The position numbers and the translations under genes are program-made. Shown piece after piece: positions 36,242-43,567 of a stretch of 43,567 nt of DNA. Position 1 is the stretch's first letter; each line of letters starts with the position of its first letter. Source of the DNA: Prochlorococcus sp. AG-363-C02 (GTDB lineage Bacteria; Cyanobacteriota; Cyanobacteriia; PCC-6307; Cyanobiaceae); the NCBI GenBank assembly GCA_003278345.1, contig QCFH01000012.1, forward strand, positions 1 to 43,567, read 5' to 3'. The notes beneath the pieces were generated by a model, which saw nothing but the letters and a program-made list of their open reading frames with translations, made no database searches and was not told the origin of the DNA.

Positions 36242-37342
36242 TTAGATATGATCAACTTTTTTAATTGGTCGCTTCAACGAGTTAATAGCCAACCCTTCTC
36301 TTAAGGCCATTATCAAACCAGCAGCCTCTACATAATTGTTTACTGAGAAGATATTTTTAGAACCTGTTTTTCCTAATTGGCTTTTCAATCCTAAAGACTC
36401 TAAATCAACCTTTAAAATTCCTGAATTAGAAACAACTATAAGTGGGATATTTCTTTCAATACAACCTAGAACAGCTTCTCCCCCTAATGCTCCTTTAGGT
36501 GCAACTAAAGCACCTAAATTCTCAATACCAATCAAATCTCTTTGGGAAATATTACTCATTTGTTCCAAAACAACTTTAGAGATTAAATCTGGTGCACGAC
36601 TTAACCCCACCAAAACACAAGGTAAAAAAGTATATCCAAGCTCTTCTCCTGCAGCACGGGGATCCAAGTTATCTTCTATTGCTAAAGGGGCTAATGCAGG
36701 AGAATGAGCACATGGTATAGCCAAATGTCTCACCAATAAGTGACTAATCACTGCTTCAGTGCCTCCGATCAAATCTACGCCTCTTCCTTGTCTATATGCA
36801 TCTAAAGTATGACTACCTAAATCATCAGGAAAACGTGTAACTATAGCTATTGCTGTTGCACCATTACTTTTTAAGTGATCACCAGCTCTAAATAATGAGG
36901 CTAAATTCGAAATTTCTCCCCAACTTGCGCCACTAGAAGAAGTTCTTAGAGAAATTTCCAAGGGAACATCTGTGGTAACCACTGGACCAATATCAAGACC
37001 CAAAGTTGCCCTGCATCCATCAACTGCTTGTAAATGTCTTTCACGCAAATCTGATTCCAAACCTGCATCTAATAGAATTCCAATAGTTTGTTTCCGAACA
37101 GGTCGCAACAAAAACTCACCACAAACATATCGATCAATAGCATAGCCTTCGACATATTGAATACGTTCATCACTCCAAAAAAGAGACGCCCCGTTCATTA
37201 CATTTGGGTGAGTTATTAAGCACCCACTCGCTGCAGCCAATAAACGAGCAAAAGGAATAGCATCACCTGCAAATCCGCCCACATCACAACCTATGCCTGT
37301 AGGAATTAAAAATAAAGTTGGCAATGGAGAGGAAGAATTCAA
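36242..37342 (-). CDS. DUF3326 family protein
   Basis: A 366-residue protein conserved in cyanobacteria and plants. The opening LFLIPTGIGCDVGGFAGDAI, the ITHPNVMNGASLFWSDERIQYVEG block and VVSNSGILKVD near residue 320 match my memory of DUF3326. No membrane helix or catalytic motif is known to me. No ATG is available: TTG at 37342 is taken, with a TTG six codons later as the alternative. It begins four bases after the 61-residue gene, so the two are likely co-transcribed. Confidence 0.8.
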   Translation of the reverse strand: MNSSSPLPTLFLIPTGIGCDVGGFAGDAIPFARLLAAASGCLITHPNVMNGASLFWSDERIQYVEGYAIDRYVCGEFLLRPVRKQTIGILLDAGLESDLRERHLQAVDGCRATLGLDIGPVVTTDVPLEISLRTSSSGASWGEISNLASLFRAGDHLKSNGATAIAIVTRFPDDLGSHTLDAYRQGRGVDLIGGTEAVISHLLVRHLAIPCAHSPALAPLAIEDNLDPRAAGEELGYTFLPCVLVGLSRAPDLISKVVLEQMSNISQRDLIGIENLGALVAPKGALGGEAVLGCIERNIPLIVVSNSGILKVDLESLGLKSQLGKTGSKNIFSVNNYVEAAGLIMALREGLAINSLKRPIKKVDHI

Positions 37343-37346
37343 GAGC

Positions 37347-37532
37347 TTATTTGATGATTACAACAGCTTCTATATTCAATTGCCGTAAGCTATCTGTAGA
37401 ACTAATATTTGTAATCCCCCACCTCAAAGGATCACCATAGCTACTTAATTTTTCTATTACATAAGAGCGCAAAGCTTTAAGTGGAACTGATTCTGGCCAT
37501 TCCAACTTTAAATCTAAGAACTTTAATCTCAC
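37347..37532 (-). CDS. Small hypothetical protein (61 aa)
   Basis: A complete frame from GTG at 37532; the ATG two bases upstream runs at once into a stop. It reads MRLKFLDLKLEWPESVPLKA, then SYVIEKLSSYGDPLRWGITNI and ends LNIEAVVIIK. The alternation of beta and helix and its position between atpG and the DUF3326 gene on the same strand support a real, probably conserved gene. Function unknown. Confidence 0.65.
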   Translation of the reverse strand: MRLKFLDLKLEWPESVPLKALRSYVIEKLSSYGDPLRWGITNISSTDSLRQLNIEAVVIIK

Positions 37533-37565
37533 ATTTAAATAAAACTAAGGCAGAAAAGACTAGCT

Positions 37566-38516
37566 TTATACACTTGCTCCTCCAACAACTTCAAGAATCT
37601 CTTGAGTAATTGCTGCCTGACGTGCCTTATTATATGTGAGGTTTAAAGTCTTAGCTAATTCTTTTGCATTATCACTTGCATTATTCATTGCAGTCATTCT
37701 GCTAGCCAATTCAGAAGCAGCTGCTTCTTGCAAAGCTCGTAGCACTTGATTCTGCAAGTAAAGTGGCAAAAGGGAATTCAATAAATCATCAGGGCTTTGT
37801 TCAAAAACAACATCTGAGGGCAACTTGGGCTGTTCGTTTGCGGGAGCTGAATCCTTTTCTATTACAAGACGACTGTCTTTAGTAGTGATTCTAAAAATCT
37901 CATCATCTTCATTAGCGATACCTTGAGGATCAAGAGGGAGCAAAGTTTGAACTACCGGTTCACAACTTACTAAGCTAATAAATTTGGTATAAACAATCTC
38001 AACTCTATCTGTACTTTCCGAAAGGAATTCAGATAAAACTTCACTGGTTGTTTGTTCCGCATCCTTAGATGTAGGTACTTGCTCTAGATCTTGAAAACAA
38101 GCACGAATTTTGTACTGACTACTTCTGTTCTGAAAATAAGTAATAGCCTTACGACCTATCAACACCAAACTGGTTGAGAAACCAAGTTCTTGTAATTCAG
38201 AATAGCGTTGCTCAGTTCTCTTGATTACATTAGTATTGTAACCACCACAAAGGCCTCTATCTCCAGTTACTGCAAGCAAAGTCACATTTTGTACTTCACG
38301 ATTTTTAAGTAAAGGGGAGTCAGCTGCCTCGAATTTCATACGTGATTGTATGTTTTCAAGAACTCTTGCTAATCGGTCAGCAAATGGTCGACTTCTAAGA
38401 ACTTGATCCTGAGCACGGCGAACTTTAGCAGCAGCAACAAGACGCATTGCCTCGGTAATCTTCCGAGTGTTCTTGACAGAAACAATCCTGTCCCGAATTT
38501 CCTTTAGATTTGCCAT
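37566..38516 (-). CDS. atpG: ATP synthase F1 subunit gamma
   Basis: The 316-residue central shaft of F1. The N-terminal helix [36 protein letters not shown] and the C-terminal helix [20 protein letters not shown] are conserved, with [15 protein letters not shown] between. An insertion around residues 200-240, present in photosynthetic gamma subunits, links to redox or rotation control; the chloroplast Cys pair is absent. It follows atpA by 30 bases and ends the operon. Confidence 0.96.
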   Translation of the reverse strand: MANLKEIRDRIVSVKNTRKITEAMRLVAAAKVRRAQDQVLRSRPFADRLARVLENIQSRMKFEAADSPLLKNREVQNVTLLAVTGDRGLCGGYNTNVIKRTEQRYSELQELGFSTSLVLIGRKAITYFQNRSSQYKIRACFQDLEQVPTSKDAEQTTSEVLSEFLSESTDRVEIVYTKFISLVSCEPVVQTLLPLDPQGIANEDDEIFRITTKDSRLVIEKDSAPANEQPKLPSDVVFEQSPDDLLNSLLPLYLQNQVLRALQEAAASELASRMTAMNNASDNAKELAKTLNLTYNKARQAAITQEILEVVGGASV

Positions 38517-38546
38517 TTAATAAAAATCTCCTGGATGCCCTTCGGG

Positions 38547-40064
38547 TTAAGCAGATGCCAACATCGAGTTTTTAACCTCGTTTATTGACTCTTTAAGGAC
38601 TGATTCGATTTCATCACTAAGCTTTTTCTCAGAAAGTACTTTAGATATATAATCCGGCTTGCTAGTTTTTAGATATTCACGAAGTTCTGCAGCAAATTGT
38701 GTAACTTGATCGACAGGAACCTCATCTATCAAACCTTTTACACCTGCATAAACCACAGCAACCTGCTCAGCAAGATTTAATGGGGCAAATTGAGCTTGTT
38801 TCAACAATTCTCTTAAACGTTTTCCTCTTTCAAGCTGTTGCTGAGTAGCTTCATCTAAATCTGAAGCGAATTGAGAAAATGCAGCAAGCTCATCAAATTG
38901 AGCCAACTCAAGTTTCAATGTACCAGCGATTTTTTTTATAGCTTTAGTTTGAGCTGCCCCTCCAACACGGCTAACAGAAATACCTACATTAATCGCCGGT
39001 CTTAACCCTGAGTTAAATAGATCTGCACTTAAAAAGATTTGTCCATCAGTAATTGAAATAACATTAGTAGGGATATAAGCAGAGACGTCTCCAGCCTGAG
39101 TTTCAATTATAGGTAAAGCCGTCATTGAACCACTACCCATTGAATCTGAAAGCTTTGCAGCCCTTTCAAGCAAACGACTATGGCAATAGAAGACATCTCC
39201 AGGATAAGCCTCACGTCCTGGTGGGCGACGAAGTAGTAGAGACATCTGACGATAGGCCTGTGCCTGTTTAGTTAAATCATCGTAAATTACCAATGTTGCC
39301 TTACCTTGATACATAAAATGCTCAGCAATTGCCGCGCCTGTATAGGGAGCCAAGTATTGCAATGCTGCTGCTTCTGAGGCACTGGCGTTAACAACAATTG
39401 TGTAATCTAATGCGCCTTTTTCCCTTAAAACCTCAACAACTTGAGCAACAGAAGCAGATTTCTGACCAACTGCTACATATACACAAACTACATCTTGTCC
39501 CTTTTGATTGATAATCGTATCAATAGCAATAGCTGTCTTTCCTGTTTGACGGTCTCCAATAATCAACTCTCTCTGTCCTCTGCCAATAGGGATCATTGCA
39601 TCGATAGAGGTAATCCCAGTTTGCATGGGCTCATGAACCGATTTTCTTTTAATAATTCCTGGAGCCAATGACTCAATCAATCGAGAATCACTCGTAGCAA
39701 TTTCACCATTTCCATCTACAGGCTGTCCAAGAGGGTTAACAACCCTTCCTAACATTGCGTCTCCTACAGGTACAGAAGCAATCTTTCCAGTGGCTTTTAC
39801 TGTGCTTCCTTCTTGGATGCCGAGGCCTTCACCCATAAGAACCGCTCCAACATTATCATCCTCTAAATTTAAGGCTATTCCTTCAGTACCATCTTCAAAT
39901 TCAACTAACTCTCCAGCCATAGCCTTCTCAAGGCCATAGATTCTTGCAATACCATCACCGATCTGAAGAACGGTACCTACATTGCTGACTGAAACAGACT
40001 TATCGTAATCAGCAATCTGCTTCTTTAAGATTGAACTGATTTCGTCGGGACGTATAGAAACCAT
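38547..40064 (-). CDS. atpA: ATP synthase F1 subunit alpha
   Basis: A 505-residue non-catalytic nucleotide-binding subunit. It starts [20 protein letters not shown] and has Walker A GDRQTGKT at residues 170-177, [32 protein letters not shown], and the visit-of-arginine block [20 protein letters not shown]. It alternates with AtpD in the hexamer. It lies 69 bases after atpH and 30 before atpG. Confidence 0.97.
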   Translation of the reverse strand: MVSIRPDEISSILKKQIADYDKSVSVSNVGTVLQIGDGIARIYGLEKAMAGELVEFEDGTEGIALNLEDDNVGAVLMGEGLGIQEGSTVKATGKIASVPVGDAMLGRVVNPLGQPVDGNGEIATSDSRLIESLAPGIIKRKSVHEPMQTGITSIDAMIPIGRGQRELIIGDRQTGKTAIAIDTIINQKGQDVVCVYVAVGQKSASVAQVVEVLREKGALDYTIVVNASASEAAALQYLAPYTGAAIAEHFMYQGKATLVIYDDLTKQAQAYRQMSLLLRRPPGREAYPGDVFYCHSRLLERAAKLSDSMGSGSMTALPIIETQAGDVSAYIPTNVISITDGQIFLSADLFNSGLRPAINVGISVSRVGGAAQTKAIKKIAGTLKLELAQFDELAAFSQFASDLDEATQQQLERGKRLRELLKQAQFAPLNLAEQVAVVYAGVKGLIDEVPVDQVTQFAAELREYLKTSKPDYISKVLSEKKLSDEIESVLKESINEVKNSMLASA

Positions 40065-40133
40065 GAGAGTAAAAAGTGTTGAAAGGAGGAAAGTGGGGAA
40101 AGAAGAAGGAAATTAAAAGAAAGAACTTGGAGA

Positions 40134-40682
40134 CTAGCTTACCTTTGCTAGCGAAAGGCCCAATCTACGTACTTGGCCAGCAAGGCTTGCATCAATAACC
40201 TTGGAGCCAACATTGATAACAAAGCCACCAATTAAATCAGGATCAACTTTTAAATCTAATTCTAAATTGTCAGTGCCTGCTACAGATTGAACCGTTTTAA
40301 GTATTTCTCCCTGCTGATCATCATTTAGAGGAGTAGCTGAAGTTACCGTAGCAAGAGCTATATTGCGTTGCTCTCTATAAAGCTCCAGGAATCTCTCCAA
40401 CACAGAATTCAAAATACCTATCCTTTGGCGATCCGCTAATAACTTCAATAAATTCATAAAAGAAGGAGTAACTTCTTTTGCAAAAATCTTTTGAAGTATG
40501 GACTTCTTAGTCTGGATTTCAATTACTGGTGATGACATTGAATCCCTAAAATCTACAGATTGATTCCAAATTTCCAAAGTTGACTTTGCTTGTGAGACGA
40601 TTTCATCGACTTCATCCCTAGACTCTGCAACTTGAAGAAATGCCTCTGCATATGGTGTGGTAACAGTATTAAGAAGTGGCAT
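40134..40682 (-). CDS. atpH: ATP synthase subunit delta
   Basis: A 182-residue OSCP-type stator subunit linking the b/b' stalk to the top of F1. The N-terminal helical domain begins TVTTPYAEAFLQVAESRDEV and the C-terminal conserved block is DPDLIGGFVINVGSKVIDASLAGQVRRL. Its ATG shares one base with the atpF stop, so the two are translationally coupled. Confidence 0.94.
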   Translation of the reverse strand: MPLLNTVTTPYAEAFLQVAESRDEVDEIVSQAKSTLEIWNQSVDFRDSMSSPVIEIQTKKSILQKIFAKEVTPSFMNLLKLLADRQRIGILNSVLERFLELYREQRNIALATVTSATPLNDDQQGEILKTVQSVAGTDNLELDLKVDPDLIGGFVINVGSKVIDASLAGQVRRLGLSLAKVS

Positions 40683-41197
40683 TACACATCTCCTATATTT
40701 TTGATGGATTGCCTTAAAAACTTATCTTGAGCTTTTTCATCAAAAGATCCAGAAAGAGTTGAAAGAGCTTTTTCAATAGCCAATTTTGCAGCTTCTTTTC
40801 GCAATTGAGCACTTACTCTTGCAGCTTCTAAGTTCAAATCTGAAGCGGCACCTTGCTTAATTCGGGCCATTTCTTCAACAGTTCTCTTTTCACTTTCCAA
40901 GCGAATCGCCTCAGCTCTTGCCTTGCAATCACTTCTAATCTTGTCGGCTTTCTTTTCAGCAGATGCAAGATCTGATTTTGCTTGTTTAAGAGAAATAGAC
41001 GCCTGTTCTAAACGATTTTCAGCATCTTTAAGTTCTTGCAAGATTGAAGAGCGTCGCTTTTCAAGCATGCTTCCCAAAAAATTAGGAAGGAATTTGTAGA
41101 GTCCAAATGCAACTACAGCAAGATTTAGAATATTTGTCTCAAATAAATTAAGATTTAGACCAAATCCTTCAGTTGCAAAAATTAGAGAATAATTCAT
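40682..41197 (-). CDS. atpF: ATP synthase Fo subunit b
   Basis: A 171-residue peripheral stalk subunit. One N-terminal membrane helix (about 22-42, [20 protein letters not shown]) is followed by a long charged coiled coil rich in Glu, Lys, Ala and Arg. It forms a heterodimer with the b' subunit in photosynthetic organisms. Its start overlaps the b' stop by ATGA and its stop touches atpH. Confidence 0.93.
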   Translation of the reverse strand: MNYSLIFATEGFGLNLNLFETNILNLAVVAFGLYKFLPNFLGSMLEKRRSSILQELKDAENRLEQASISLKQAKSDLASAEKKADKIRSDCKARAEAIRLESEKRTVEEMARIKQGAASDLNLEAARVSAQLRKEAAKLAIEKALSTLSGSFDEKAQDKFLRQSIKNIGDV

Positions 41198-41655
41198 TTG
41201 GCTGCCAGTAATCTTTTGACTATCAAATCACCAAGTTTATCGGCATCTGACTTAAGTTGATTGAGAGCAGACTGTCTTTGAGAGTCAATCTCAAGCCTTG
41301 CATTCTCCTTAGAAGCATTTGCTTCAGAATTAGCTAAAGCCAAAGCTTCTTTATAAAGCCTTTCAGAATCTTCTTCTGCTTCAGTAATAACTTTTTGTGC
41401 AGACTTTCTAGCTTCTTTAAGCTGATTTCTTAAATCAGCCTCAAGCTTTTCCACCTCAGCAAGCTTTTGCTTAGCCTCAGTTTGACTTGTTAATACAAAA
41501 TTCTCTCTCTCTTCTACAACCCGGCCTACGGGCTTAAAGAAAAGAGCGTTTAAGATGTATGTGAGAAGAACAACCTGAGCAGCCATAAGTGGCAAGGTTG
41601 CATCAAAGTCAAAAAGACCTCCTTCACTAGCACCAAAAAAAAGCAAGCTTGTCAT
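41194..41655 (-). CDS. atpG': ATP synthase Fo subunit b'
   Basis: A 153-residue second stalk subunit, the paralog of b found in cyanobacteria and plastids. It has a single membrane helix near residues 15-40 ([20 protein letters not shown]), the block [16 protein letters not shown] and a long helical tail. It is also named AtpF2. It is followed directly by atpF with an ATGA overlap and lies 136 bases after atpE, a gap with no gene. Confidence 0.93.
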   Translation of the reverse strand: MTSLLFFGASEGGLFDFDATLPLMAAQVVLLTYILNALFFKPVGRVVEERENFVLTSQTEAKQKLAEVEKLEADLRNQLKEARKSAQKVITEAEEDSERLYKEALALANSEANASKENARLEIDSQRQSALNQLKSDADKLGDLIVKRLLAAK

Positions 41656-41791
41656 GGGCAGGGCTGCGTGAAAAAAAAGCGAGACTCAAAAGTGTTAAGA
41701 GCCAGGGAAAAGAAACTAAATCAGGATTGAGGAAGATCTTAAAAAAATGAAATCCAATTTTTCAAAGATCGTCCTCCCGATTTAAATAGCT

Positions 41792-42209
<418 letters not shown>

Positions 42210-42935
42210 TTAATGATGCTCTTCTACTGCTTCACCGATGTAGTAAGCAGCAAGCGTTGCAAAAATCAATGCTTGAATAGCACTAGTAAACAAGCCAAGG
42301 AACATTACTGGAACTGGAAGAACAAGTGGTACTAGAAAAACAAGTACAGCAACTACAAGCTCATCAGCCAAAATATTCCCAAAGAGACGGAAGGAAAGCG
42401 AAAGAGGTTTAGTGAAATCTTCAACAATCTTGAATGGGAGCATAATTGGCGTTGGATGGACGTAATACTCGAAGTAACGCAATCCTTTATTGCTCAAGCC
42501 CGCATAAAAGTATGAAAGAGACACCAAAAGGGCTAATGCAACGGTTGTATTTATATCCGCCGTTGGAGCTCCTAATTCTCCACTAGGGAGTTCAATTAGC
42601 TTCCAAGGTATTAAAGCCCCTCCCCAATTGCTCACAAAAATGAACAAGAAAAGAGTACCTATAAATGGCATCCAGTCTCTATAGACTTTTTCTCCAATTT
42701 GTGTGCGAGCCAAGTCACGGATGTAATCCCAAAGAAATTCCAGAAGGTTCTGGACACCTTTAGGGTCACGTTCCATCTTCTTAGTGCCAACTACAACAAG
42801 TGTCAGCAATGCACCAATAAGGATCCAAGAGGTCATAAAGACTTGTCCGTGAATTCTTATTTTCCCAAATTGCCAATAAAGGTGTTGACCAACCTCTAAT
42901 GCAGCAAAAGGTAAACCAAATGGAGAGGTACCCAT
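42210..42935 (-). CDS. atpB: ATP synthase Fo subunit a
   Basis: The 241-residue membrane stator channel of the proton path. The ATG at 42935 gives [20 protein letters not shown], as in other cyanobacteria; an upstream frame would add 20 residues without family resemblance. Five or so helices are visible. The essential Arg lies in [19 protein letters not shown], and [34 protein letters not shown] follows near the C-terminus. Order atpI-atpB-atpE is standard. Confidence 0.96.
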   Translation of the reverse strand: MGTSPFGLPFAALEVGQHLYWQFGKIRIHGQVFMTSWILIGALLTLVVVGTKKMERDPKGVQNLLEFLWDYIRDLARTQIGEKVYRDWMPFIGTLFLFIFVSNWGGALIPWKLIELPSGELGAPTADINTTVALALLVSLSYFYAGLSNKGLRYFEYYVHPTPIMLPFKIVEDFTKPLSLSFRLFGNILADELVVAVLVFLVPLVLPVPVMFLGLFTSAIQALIFATLAAYYIGEAVEEHH

Positions 42936-43022
42936 TTTTAAATTAAAAGTCGCTAAAGCGACAATGTGTCTTTTGTTATGAAGCCTTAAATACAATCAAA
43001 CTTAAATTTTCAAGATTCTTGG

Positions 43023-43538
43023 TTAAGCAGAAGGCTCAAGCAAAAACTGAATAATCAAGGATGGTTTATAAAGCAGAAACCCAACCAAAGCAGGTAATAG
43101 CTGAATTACAGACAATTTAGAAACTGCCAAAATCAGTAATACCGGGACAAGCAATTGAAACTTGCTTACAGAAGATGATGATTTTCCTAGAGATCCAATA
43201 CTTTTAGCGAGCAAGCGTAAGTAAAGAATTCCAGAAAATGCTCCTAAAAGAAGACTAATAGCAGCATTTAAATCAAAGAAATTGATTGTAAAAATTACTG
43301 CAATCGCAGTTACAACCAATGTCATCTTAAAAATGCGTCGTTGAAATGACACATATTCAGCAAATGAATCAACAGAATGAATCTGATTTGATTCAGTTTC
43401 AATTGAAGGCTCTAGTTCATTGCCAGTTCCCGTATTTGCACACAAGTTTTCCTCTCCATTTGGAGAGTTTTTAAAATGTGTAGCAAGCCGGGATGCCAGC
43501 AAAGGCTCCATGCTCCAAAGGCTCGGGGAATCTACCAT
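43023..43538 (-). CDS. atpI: ATP synthase protein I
   Basis: A 171-residue small membrane protein that precedes the ATP synthase genes and helps c-ring assembly or cation supply. Four hydrophobic segments are visible after residue 70 (MTLVVTAIAVIFTINFF, AISLLLGAFSGILYLRLL, LLVPVLLILAVSKLSVI, LLPALVGFLLYKPSLI). The first 65 residues are a hydrophilic tail (Asn/Glu/Ser-rich), longer than usual. ATG 43538 is used; ATG 43514 is an alternative. It is the first gene of the atp operon here, so a promoter is expected just right of 43538. Confidence 0.85.
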   Translation of the reverse strand: MVDSPSLWSMEPLLASRLATHFKNSPNGEENLCANTGTGNELEPSIETESNQIHSVDSFAEYVSFQRRIFKMTLVVTAIAVIFTINFFDLNAAISLLLGAFSGILYLRLLAKSIGSLGKSSSSVSKFQLLVPVLLILAVSKLSVIQLLPALVGFLLYKPSLIIQFLLEPSA

Positions 43539-43567
43539 GCAGTAGGTAAAAAAACCGAGTTAGATCT

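Overview
The window looks like chromosomal DNA of a marine picocyanobacterium, most probably a low-light Prochlorococcus. The evidence is an AT-rich composition, very short intergenic gaps, a urea uptake and urease locus, cyanobacterial ATP synthase gene order with duplicated b and b' subunits, a Ycf65/PSRP-3 ribosomal protein, several picocyanobacterial small proteins and a tiny high-light-inducible (Hli) type gene. The species assignment is an inference from gene content; no search was run.

Layout. Bases 1-1531 hold small genes: acidic and single-helix peptides, a 30-residue Hli-type protein and two basic or acidic orphans. Bases 1567-3940 form a likely operon of a CobW-like P-loop protein and two tandem metallophosphoesterase-fold proteins, the second apparently catalytically dead, preceded by a Fur/Zur-like palindrome. 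A second matching palindrome lies in front of a 68-residue gene on the other strand. An ArsJ-type exporter (4779-6038) follows. Bases 6360-16709 are a complete urea module: ureDABC on the minus strand, divergent ureEFG, then the urea ABC transporter urtABCDE behind a perfect NtcA site. An EVE-domain gene follows at 16869. Decayed copies of its upstream and 5' region are scattered at about 3985-4092, 4694-4757 and 6078-6262.

Bases 17356-20234 carry a DUF2811-like protein, DUF1818, RNA polymerase omega and an Hsp70-like protein whose real start lacks a normal start codon. Then come pyrR, gpmI, secG, a small secreted cysteine protein, groES-groEL (with a K-box-like element) and the divergent atpD-atpC. 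Bases 27689-33347 and onward to 36237 contain PSRP-3, a HAD hydrolase, pepP, a tightly overlapping run (CNNM membrane protein, Era-like GTPase, nadD, nadE) and alanine dehydrogenase. The right end, on the minus strand, is DUF3326, a 61-residue protein and the main ATP synthase operon atpI-B-E-G'-F-H-A-G.

How it fits together: urea is imported by UrtABCDE and split by nickel urease to ammonium and carbon dioxide under probable NtcA nitrogen control. The two ATP synthase clusters supply all subunits. groESL, the Hsp70-like protein, secG, rpoZ and PSRP-3 are housekeeping functions. The less ordinary parts are the repeat family derived from the EVE gene, the CobW/phosphoesterase cluster with paired palindromes, and the miniature genes at the left end.
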